A DNA stretch of 64,000 nucleotides, taken from NCBI GenBank assembly GCA_041746105.1, contig JBGTHP010000047.1, positions 8,808-72,807 of the forward strand, written 5' to 3'. Below, one piece after another: positions 51,553 to 58,600 of the stretch (its first letter is position 1; each line of letters opens with the position of its first letter). The translations under genes and the position numbers were made by a program. Source of the stretch: JBFHRE01 sp041746105. Its GTDB lineage: Bacteria > Actinomycetota > Acidimicrobiia > Spongiisociales > ZC4RG35. The notes under the pieces are model-generated. The model was not told where the DNA came from and made no database searches. It saw nothing but the letters and a program-made list of their open reading frames with translations.

Positions 51553-52550
51553 GAAGCGGGTTCGCGTTTTAGAAAGCCGAATATGCCGGCCGGGACGGCC
51601 ACGATCACCACAACCAGGATCACGCCGACCACCACCAGCCATGTGTCGAGCAGGGTGCCCGAGAGCCGGGCAGTGAGGTAGGGCAGAGCGATCGCTCCCG
51701 CCACCGGCCCGATGAGGGTTGCCCGGCCGCCAAGCACGACCCACAGCAGCACGAGAGTGGACCAACCCACTCCGACGGCCGCCGGCGACACGATGCCTTC
51801 GTGAACGTAGAACAGTGATCCGGCCAAACCGGCGAGCGAGCCGGAGAGGACGAACGACCATCGCTTGAAGCGAGCGACGTCATAGCCCAGCAACTCGACC
51901 CTCTCCTCGTTCTGGCCGATCCCTCGAAAGACCAAGCCGGCACGCGATCGGAGGTGGCGCTTGACGCCGACGTAGGTCACGACCAGCACGATGGCGGCCA
52001 GGATGTAAAAGTTGTGCCCGCGGTGAAAGGGGCCCAGCCTTGACATGATCAGGATCCCATTCTGACCGCCCGTGATCGACCCACCGGCGTTCGCCAGTCG
52101 TTCGAGGGCCACGCTCACCGCCAGCGTGACCACCGCGAACTCAACCCCTCTGAGCGCGCCCTTTCCCGAGAACGTGAAGTATGAGATCGCAAGCGCGAGG
52201 GCGGCCGCCGCCAGGACCGCAACGACGAGCGAGAGGCCGAGAGGGAGCGGGAGTATCCATCCTTCCCTTGTGGTCAACATCCCGACCACATAACCGGCGC
52301 CGCCGAAAAACGCCGCGTGTCCAAACGTAAACATCCCGCCGTAACCCCATATGAGATCCACCGAGATCGCGAACACCGCCAGGAGCAGAAACCGTCCGAT
52401 CCGATCGACGACGAACGCGTTGCGAGTCACCAACGGAACGGCCACGAGGACCGCGGCCAAGCCCCACTCGATCCTTCTCAACGTCAGGTGGCCGAGCACC
52501 CCGGGTCCTCTGGAGCGAAGACCCGGGGGTATCCCGGCCTGGGACGACAT
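51549..52550 (-). CDS. UrtC/LivM-type ABC permease
   Basis: A 333-residue permease. ATG 52550 is chosen (MSSQAGIPPGLRSRG); the open frame runs farther upstream without a likely start. Family motifs: LLLAVFAISVDLIWGYGGMFTFGHAAFFGGAGYVVG (UrtC/LivM helix 2-3), and the coupling loop FRGIGQNEERVELLGYDVARFKRWSFVLSGSLAGLAG. Ends 2-4 nt into urtD. 'WGYGGMFTFGHAAFFGGAGY' is closer to UrtC than LivM. Confidence 0.85.
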   Translation of the reverse strand: MSSQAGIPPGLRSRGPGVLGHLTLRRIEWGLAAVLVAVPLVTRNAFVVDRIGRFLLLAVFAISVDLIWGYGGMFTFGHAAFFGGAGYVVGMLTTREGWILPLPLGLSLVVAVLAAAALALAISYFTFSGKGALRGVEFAVVTLAVSVALERLANAGGSITGGQNGILIMSRLGPFHRGHNFYILAAIVLVVTYVGVKRHLRSRAGLVFRGIGQNEERVELLGYDVARFKRWSFVLSGSLAGLAGSLFYVHEGIVSPAAVGVGWSTLVLLWVVLGGRATLIGPVAGAIALPYLTARLSGTLLDTWLVVVGVILVVVIVAVPAGIFGFLKREPAS

Positions 52551-52570
52551 TGGTTGATCTGCCACCACGG

Positions 52571-53731
52571 CTAGAGCGAGCACGCCTCCTCGGGATCCAT
52601 GTCCGCGAATGAATCGATCAGCACGTATTGACCGTTCTGGGCCTGGACCAGGTTGATCGTTTGTTTGAGGTGGTGTGACGGCATCATCTCGACACGTCCT
52701 GTTGGGCCATCGAAGGTCTGGCCGACCATCGCCGCGGCCACCGCGGCGGGATCGGTCGATCCGGCTTCCTCGACTGCCTGCTTGTAGAGCCATACGGCGT
52801 TGTAGGCGCCAACCCCCTCACCGCCGGACGGGATCTCACCTGCGCCGAACTTGGCGGCGTATGCATCCAGGAACGGGCTCACCCCTGCGGCGTTGGCCGC
52901 GGTGAAGAACGGCAGGGCGGTGAAGGAGTCCTCGGCCAGGTCGGCGATACCGATGTAATCGGGATCACCCAGGAAGATCGTCCCGACCCCGACACCGTCG
53001 AGGAGCCCGGCGTCGTCCAGCGCCTTCAACGCCGCACCCCACACGGCGGGATACAGCGAGAAGATGTAGTCCGGTTGGGTGTCACGCACTTCCTGGACAA
53101 GTTCGCTGAAGTCGTCGGCAATCAGCGGGAGATACAACTCCGACACGACCGTTCCGCCGCCGTCGGCGATGATTGGCTTGGCGATCTCGAAGCTGCGCCG
53201 CGGCCAAACGTAGTCCGCTCCGAACAGCATGGCGTTCGGGCCGTATGCGTCCTGGAGAATCGGGATCAAGGGCCGAATCTGCTGGGCGGGCACTGCGCCG
53301 AACGAGAAGTACAGATCGTCGCATTTCCCGCCTTCGTAGGTCTCGGTGTAGAACAGCAACTTGTTGCCGTTCTGGACCACCTCTTGATAAGCGGCATCAT
53401 TGGCGTCTGAACCGATGGGGCCCATCACCAGATCGACATCGTCGCTTTGTACCAGCTTGCGAGCCTTGTCCACGGTTGCGGCCACATCCGTCTGGATGTC
53501 CTCGATGATCACTTCGACCTGGCGTCCGTCGATGCCGCCGTCGGCGTTGATCTCGTCGATGGCCAGTTGAGCGCTGCGGGCCAGGCTGTTGCCGTAGGTT
53601 GTGAACGGGCCGGTCAGGTCGGCGATGATCCCGATCTTGATCGGAGTCGTATCCTCGGATGTACTGCTCCCGCAGGCCGTCGCCGTGAGGGCCAGCGCCA
53701 GGCCGACGGTCAGTAGTTTCACCAGCCTCAT
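52571..53731 (-). CDS. Urea/amide/branched-chain-type solute-binding lipoprotein
   Basis: A 386-residue type I periplasmic-binding protein. Signal peptide MRLVKLLTVGLALALTATAC with a TATAC lipobox; the domain begins IKIGIIADLTGPFTTYGNSLARSAQLAIDEINADGGIDGRQVEVIIED. ATG 53731 is preferred to that at 53737 because the SD GGAGG is then 6 nt away. The C-terminal region (FDGPTGRVEMMPSHHLKQTINLVQAQNGQYVLIDSF) is similar to urea/short-amide receptors. It heads the operon in the order A-C-D-E-B. An amide or N-heterocycle ligand would fit the island. Confidence 0.85.
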   Translation of the reverse strand: MRLVKLLTVGLALALTATACGSSTSEDTTPIKIGIIADLTGPFTTYGNSLARSAQLAIDEINADGGIDGRQVEVIIEDIQTDVAATVDKARKLVQSDDVDLVMGPIGSDANDAAYQEVVQNGNKLLFYTETYEGGKCDDLYFSFGAVPAQQIRPLIPILQDAYGPNAMLFGADYVWPRRSFEIAKPIIADGGGTVVSELYLPLIADDFSELVQEVRDTQPDYIFSLYPAVWGAALKALDDAGLLDGVGVGTIFLGDPDYIGIADLAEDSFTALPFFTAANAAGVSPFLDAYAAKFGAGEIPSGGEGVGAYNAVWLYKQAVEEAGSTDPAAVAAAMVGQTFDGPTGRVEMMPSHHLKQTINLVQAQNGQYVLIDSFADMDPEEACSL

Positions 53732-53756
53732 ATCCATCCTCCGTTTTGTCTCTCGG

Positions 53757-55256
53757 TTATTGGGTTCCGCTGCCCTCGAAGGCCGGATCGACCCCTGATT
53801 GCTGGGTGGTGTCGACATGCCAGGTCGAGACCACCACCTTCTTGTCTGTGTAGAAATCGACTGCATCGTTGGCGCGGCCGCGATGCGATCCGTAGAACGA
53901 ACTCTTCCGCCCGCCCACCGCGTAGAAGGCGATGGGGGCCGGGGTTCCGATGTTGATCCCGACCTGGCCGACGTTCGCTCGCTGCCGGAACTCGCGGGCA
54001 ACTCCACCCTGCTCGGTATAGATCGCGGCGGTGTGCCCATAGGTGCTTGCGTCGATCACCGCCAGCGCTTCATCGAGGCCGCTGACCTTCTTGACACATC
54101 GCACCGGACCAAACAGCTCTCGGTCGAAAATCTCCATTCCGGGTTCGGCGGCCACGACAGTCGGGCCCATCCACGAGCCGCCTTCGAAACCGGGAACGGT
54201 CGCCCCCCGCCCGTCGAGGAGCACAGCCGCTCCGGCCGCCTCGGCAGTGGCCACTGCCGCCGCCAGTCGGTCGCGTGAATCGTGGGATATGACTGGTCCC
54301 AGCGTGGCCAACTCGTCCATCCCCGGCCCGAGCCGAAGAGCCTTGACTCCTTCCAGGAATCGCTCAAGCAACTGGTCGTAGACCGACTCGTAGATGAGCA
54401 GGTTCGACCCGGCGAAACAGCGTTGGGACGTGCTGCCCAGCATGGAGGAGACGATGTTGGGCAGGCACTTGTCGAGGATGGCGGTGTCGGTCACGACCAG
54501 ATGGTTCTTGGAACCTCCTTGCGACTGGCAGCGTTTGCCAAACCCGGTGGTCAGTTTGTAGACGTGTTCGGCGATCTCGGACGAACCGACGAAGGACAGA
54601 CCCACGATGTCGGGATGTTCGGCAAGCCGCTCGACCACCGTCCGGTCTCCCAGAACCAGGTTGACCACTCCGGGTGGAAACCCCGCCTCGGCGGCGAGCT
54701 CGACCAATCGCACGCTGGTGAGAGGGCAGTGTTCGCTCGGTTTCAACACGACCGGGTTTCCGGTGGCAACGGCCCACGTGAAGTAGAGGGGGATCATCGC
54801 CGGGAAGTTGAACGGGGCGACGATGGCGAACGGGCCCAAGGGCTCGCGGATGTATTCGATGTCAACCCCGGAACCGACATTCTCGGTGACGGCCCCCTTC
54901 ATGGTCTCGGTTGCGGCCGAAGCATGCTCGATGTACTGGAGAGCCCTGAGCATCTCGCCCCGAGCCTCCGCCAACGTCTTCCCGTTCTCCTCGACCAGTA
55001 TTCGGGATAACTCCTCTCGCGCTTCCCACACAAGGTGCCGGTAGCGGAACATCATCGCCGACCGTGTGGGCACCGGGGTCATCCACCATCCGCGGAAAGC
55101 CTCGGCTGCGGCAGCGACGGCCCGATCGACGTCGACGGAACTCGATTGAGGGTGGGTGGCGATGGTGGCGCCCGTCGCCGGGTTGGTGACGGCGACCGAG
55201 TTTGATCCCTCGATCGGCGTCCAGCCTCCATCGATGAAGTTCTCGAGCGTCCGCAT
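53757..55256 (-). CDS. mmsA: CoA-acylating methylmalonate-semialdehyde dehydrogenase-like
   Basis: A 499-residue aldehyde dehydrogenase of the MmsA group: FIDGGWTPIEGSNSVAVTNPATG, IREPLGPFAIVAPFNFPAMIPLYFTWAVATGNPVVLKPSE, LSFVGSSEIAEHVYK, QSQGGSKNHLVV, the nucleophile GSTSQRCFAGSN, and GHTAAIYTEQGG. MmsA enzymes oxidise methylmalonate- or malonate-semialdehyde to propionyl- or acetyl-CoA. In this island it could handle a semialdehyde from ring cleavage. It is 13 bp from the cysteine hydrolase gene and 25 bp upstream of the binding-protein gene. Confidence 0.88.
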   Translation of the reverse strand: MRTLENFIDGGWTPIEGSNSVAVTNPATGATIATHPQSSSVDVDRAVAAAAEAFRGWWMTPVPTRSAMMFRYRHLVWEAREELSRILVEENGKTLAEARGEMLRALQYIEHASAATETMKGAVTENVGSGVDIEYIREPLGPFAIVAPFNFPAMIPLYFTWAVATGNPVVLKPSEHCPLTSVRLVELAAEAGFPPGVVNLVLGDRTVVERLAEHPDIVGLSFVGSSEIAEHVYKLTTGFGKRCQSQGGSKNHLVVTDTAILDKCLPNIVSSMLGSTSQRCFAGSNLLIYESVYDQLLERFLEGVKALRLGPGMDELATLGPVISHDSRDRLAAAVATAEAAGAAVLLDGRGATVPGFEGGSWMGPTVVAAEPGMEIFDRELFGPVRCVKKVSGLDEALAVIDASTYGHTAAIYTEQGGVAREFRQRANVGQVGINIGTPAPIAFYAVGGRKSSFYGSHRGRANDAVDFYTDKKVVVSTWHVDTTQQSGVDPAFEGSGTQ

Positions 55257-55269
55257 GGCGAGAGCCTAC

Positions 55270-55899
55270 TCAGGCCGTCGTGGTGGATGAGGAGAGAATG
55301 TTCAACACTTCGTCGAGTGAAGCGACGGTGCCGTAATGGGTGTCGAGATCGTAGAGCGTGGATTCTTGTTCGCGTTGGGATGTGGCAGCGACGCAATCGA
55401 GGGGCACGATCACGTCGTAGCCGCGGAAGAAGGCGTCATGTGCGGTCGAGCGAACACAGATGTTCGTCACCACCCCGGTCAGGATGAGATGGCGAACGCC
55501 GAGTTCGCGGAGGCGAAGATCGAGGTCGGTTTCGTAGAAACCCGAATAGCGGCGCTTGGCGACCCGGTACTCATCTTCGGCGGGCTCGAGCTCGTTCACG
55601 ATCTCGGCTCCCCATGTCCCCTTGATACAGTGAACAGACCGCTTGTCGAACTCGCGGTCATTAACCGGGTGTTCGTCGCAGACCCAGATCACTCGTGCGC
55701 CGGCACTGCGGGCGGCCTCCAACAGCCTGCGACAAGGTTCGTAGAGACTGCGACCTTCGAGAAGAGGCATCGCTCCTTCAGGTTCGAGAAAGTCGTTGAG
55801 CATGTCGATAACGAGCACGGCGGTGGTGGTCGGGTCGAACGCCAGGTCGCGGATCACCCGGTATTCGGAGAAAGCGATCGGGGAGGCTTCGGTCGTCAT
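55270..55899 (-). CDS. Isochorismatase-like cysteine hydrolase
   Basis: A 209-residue protein with catalytic Asp in TTAVLVIDMLNDFLEP, lysine in RYSGFYETDLD and the nucleophile loop LILTGVVTNICVRSTAHDAFFRGY. The fold hydrolyses amides and imides such as N-carbamoyl compounds, maleamate or ureidoacrylate. ATG 55899 overlaps the enamidase stop by one base, so the two are coupled. It may remove ammonia from a ring-opened amide. Differs from the PncA at 48600, which has the metal motif DWH. Confidence 0.85.
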   Translation of the reverse strand: MTTEASPIAFSEYRVIRDLAFDPTTTAVLVIDMLNDFLEPEGAMPLLEGRSLYEPCRRLLEAARSAGARVIWVCDEHPVNDREFDKRSVHCIKGTWGAEIVNELEPAEDEYRVAKRRYSGFYETDLDLRLRELGVRHLILTGVVTNICVRSTAHDAFFRGYDVIVPLDCVAATSQREQESTLYDLDTHYGTVASLDEVLNILSSSTTTA

Positions 55900-57062
55900 C
55901 AGTCGGTGAAGCTTATCGGCCGGGTGGCGGGCGGTGTGTTGCGGCTCTTGGTGAATCGCCAGGTGCCATCGATCACGGCCGCGGCCACCGCCAGTGTGTC
56001 GCCGATCGCCAGAGCGCCCAACGCGTCCGCAGCCTGGGAACCGAGAGGGGCATCGACGATGGCCAGATCGGCCTCGCGGCCGGTGGCGATGGTTCCGGTA
56101 GCAAGGCGGTGGAGTCCGGCGACGTTGCCTGTAGCCATGGCCACGGCCAGTTCGGGGGGAATCCCACCCAAGGAAGCCACCCATGACATCACCCTGAGGA
56201 TCCCCAGCGGCTGGACGCCTGAGCCTGCCGGGCTATCGGTCCCAAGCACGATCCGAGACAAGGCACCCTTCTCGGCAGCAAGCCGGGCCACGTCGGCGGC
56301 GGCCTTGACATTCCCGTTGTGGACCAACTCGATGTGCGCGGAGGTCTCTTCGAGAATCCGCTGGACATCGGTGAGCGGGAGGGCGGTGGGTCCGCCGTTG
56401 ACGTGTCCCGCCACATCCGGCTGAACCGCGACTACGAAATCGGCGCCGATCACACCGCTGCCGGGGATCGAGGCCCCACCCGTGTGCACCATCACCCGCA
56501 TCCCCTCGGCCTGCGCCCATCGGGTCATGGCGGCGGCCTCCTGCGGATCTTTCACCCCTGAGATCCCGATCTCGGCCACGAGGCGCACACCGGCGGCCGC
56601 CATCTCGACGAAATCTTGCTCCGTCAAGCCGGGTTCCAGCATCACCGCGCCGGCATGGACCTTGACGCCTGCGGGGCGCAGGTTGGCAAACGACTTGTGG
56701 GCGAGGATCGCCAGCGCCTTCACACCGACCGGGTCGGTCGGCCGGCCCGGGGTGTGAGGCTCGCCGGCCGAAATCATGGTCGTCACTCCACCGTGGAGGC
56801 AGGATTCGATGAAGTCAACCTGGCGTTGTCTCGGGGTGTAGTCGCCGATCACCGGGTGGATATGGTTGTCATGTAACCCGGGTATCACCGTTGCGCCGGC
56901 GGCATCAATCGTCTTGCGAACGCCTTCGGCGTTGGCGTCTGCCCAGGCACCGACGTAAGCGATTACGCCGTCGCGGCACACGATCGTGTCTCCGTCGGCA
57001 ATCGGCGCCTCCATGTCACCGGTGACGATGGTTCCAATGTTGGCGATGACAAGATCTGTCAT
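55899..57062 (-). CDS. Enamidase-like metal-dependent amidohydrolase
   Basis: A 387-residue amidohydrolase-superfamily enzyme that follows, from memory, the enamidase of the anaerobic nicotinate pathway of Eubacterium barkeri along its length: GLHDNHIHPVIGDYTPRQRQVDFIES, LHGGVTTMISAGEPHTPGRPTDP, RPAGVKVHAGAV, MRVMVHTGGASIPGSGVIGAD, PDVAGHVNGGPTALPL, VLGTDSPAGSGVQPLGILRVM and the ending KSRNTPPATR. Likely metal ligands are H-x-H, the glutamate in AEIG, two later histidines and an aspartate. Enamidase opens the cyclic enamide of 1,4,5,6-tetrahydro-6-oxonicotinate to 2-formylglutarate. The substrate here is inferred to be a similar enamide or lactam. It starts inside the stop of the DUF1185 gene. 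Confidence 0.8.
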   Translation of the reverse strand: MTDLVIANIGTIVTGDMEAPIADGDTIVCRDGVIAYVGAWADANAEGVRKTIDAAGATVIPGLHDNHIHPVIGDYTPRQRQVDFIESCLHGGVTTMISAGEPHTPGRPTDPVGVKALAILAHKSFANLRPAGVKVHAGAVMLEPGLTEQDFVEMAAAGVRLVAEIGISGVKDPQEAAAMTRWAQAEGMRVMVHTGGASIPGSGVIGADFVVAVQPDVAGHVNGGPTALPLTDVQRILEETSAHIELVHNGNVKAAADVARLAAEKGALSRIVLGTDSPAGSGVQPLGILRVMSWVASLGGIPPELAVAMATGNVAGLHRLATGTIATGREADLAIVDAPLGSQAADALGALAIGDTLAVAAAVIDGTWRFTKSRNTPPATRPISFTD

Positions 57063-57631
57063 CGGAGGCCATCCTCGCCGACGATCCCAGCGATGTCGAG
57101 ACCGCCGACCCGGGGGTGGGGTCGGCCGCCGTCGGTGACAGCCACGGCGAGGACGATCTCGTCGTCGGCCGGCCCATCGGTCACCCTCAGTTCGACGGCG
57201 TCGAAGTGGCTCCGAACGAACGCGGCATCCTTGTAGTGGAGCGGAATGTCGAGTGGTGTACCGGGGCCACCTCGCTTCTTGGTGGAAGGAATGATGGCTT
57301 TCCCTCCTCCACATGCCTCTCGGAGCGGGTTGCCGAACTTGGGATGGAGGAGGGCGGCTGCGTGTTCGAGTTCTCCCTTGACTCCGACAATTGCCCCTTT
57401 GCCGTAACTGTGCACGGGTCTGCCACCGAGATGGGCGACGGCGGACTGCGAGAGAACAGCTGACAGCTCGACCGAGCCATCGATCAGATCGGTGAGGTCT
57501 TCTGTATACGTGCCGGCGAACGGATTGGAGAGGACAACCCCCGAAATCACTCTTCGGATCGGCGGGTCAACTCGGCGTCCCGCCTCCAACCGAACCTCGT
57601 CGATCATGGTTACGAACTTGCGAATCTCCAT
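57059..57631 (-). CDS. AA_synth/DUF1185 family protein
   Basis: A 190-residue protein with the DUF1185/AA_synth hallmarks: RRVISGVVLSNPFAGTYTEDLTDLID, SQSAVAHLGGRPVHSYGKGAIVG, ELEHAAALLHPKFGNPLREACGGGKAIIPSTKKRGGPG, and LDIPLHYKDAAFVRSHFDAVELRV. No enzymatic role has been convincingly assigned to this family as far as I know. ATGA overlap with the enamidase gene suggests a joint role in ring opening or cleavage of its products. It diverges from the molybdenum hydroxylase across 129 bp. Confidence 0.82.
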   Translation of the reverse strand: MEIRKFVTMIDEVRLEAGRRVDPPIRRVISGVVLSNPFAGTYTEDLTDLIDGSVELSAVLSQSAVAHLGGRPVHSYGKGAIVGVKGELEHAAALLHPKFGNPLREACGGGKAIIPSTKKRGGPGTPLDIPLHYKDAAFVRSHFDAVELRVTDGPADDEIVLAVAVTDGGRPHPRVGGLDIAGIVGEDGLR

Positions 57632-57760
57632 CCGGACCCTCCGATCTGTGATCCGCGCCGAGCCTAATCCTGGGCCGGATGCGACGCCGGGGCAGACCGG
57701 GCCGGGTCCGGCCCTGTTCTATGCTAGGCAGTCGATTCCCTTCGAGGAGACGCTCGACCG

Positions 57761-58600
57761 ATGGTTTACCTGGCACCGACCGACCTCGATACCGCCCTGG
57801 CGGCGCTAGCCGACACACCAATGACGATCGTTGCCGGGGGAACCGACTTCTATCCGGCCAGGGTCGGGCGCCCCCTCGATGAGCGGGTCCTCGACCTGTC
57901 CCGTGTGGACGAACTGCGGGGGATCGAAGCCGGCGTGGATTCGGTTCGGATCGGTGGGTTGACGCGGTGGGCGGACCTCAGAGACGCAGACCTACCAAGG
58001 GGTTTTGATGGTCTCCGCCTCGCCGCCCGCGAAGTAGGTGGCATCCAGATTCAGAACGCGGGGACGATCGCCGGGAACCTGTGCAACGCATCGCCCGCCG
58101 CCGACGGCATGCCACCGCTGCTCACCCTCGACGCCTCGGTCGAACTCACCTCCCCGAACGGGAGTCGAACGCTCCCCCTCGCCGACTTCGTCACCGGGTA
58201 TCGCGAGACCGATCTCCGTCCCGGCGAGATCCTCACCGCGGTAATCGTTCCCCGGGTCGGCGAGAACGGGCATTCCGATTTTCTAAAGCTCGGATCGCGG
58301 ACCTACCTGGTGATCTCGATCGTGATGGTGGCAAGCCTGGTCGACATCGCCGGCGATGGCACAATTTTGGATTCCCGCCTGGCCGTCGGGGCGTGTTCCC
58401 CCGTCGCCCGGCGACTGAGGGCACTCGAGGACGATCTTCGTGGCCGCTCCATATTCGACAATCCTGACGACCTCGTGCGGATGCAACATCTGGCCGATCT
58501 CAGTCCCATCGACGATGTGCGAGCTTCCGCCGCCTACCGGATGGAGGCTGCGTTGGTGCTGATCCGCAAGCTGCTGGCGCGAGTGGCGGCCGTCTCGTGA
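57761..58600 (+). CDS. Molybdenum hydroxylase FAD-binding subunit
   Basis: A 279-residue CoxM/XdhB-like protein. FAD motifs are MTIVAGGTDFYPARVGRP near the N-terminus and GGIQIQNAGTIAGNLCNASPAADG, the T-I-A-G-N loop. It transfers electrons from the iron-sulfur centres of its partner to an acceptor. Its stop overlaps the start of the large subunit by one base. It is divergent from the DUF1185/enamidase transcript, consistent with a shared promoter region and joint regulation. Confidence 0.87.
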   Translation: MVYLAPTDLDTALAALADTPMTIVAGGTDFYPARVGRPLDERVLDLSRVDELRGIEAGVDSVRIGGLTRWADLRDADLPRGFDGLRLAAREVGGIQIQNAGTIAGNLCNASPAADGMPPLLTLDASVELTSPNGSRTLPLADFVTGYRETDLRPGEILTAVIVPRVGENGHSDFLKLGSRTYLVISIVMVASLVDIAGDGTILDSRLAVGACSPVARRLRALEDDLRGRSIFDNPDDLVRMQHLADLSPIDDVRASAAYRMEAALVLIRKLLARVAAVS

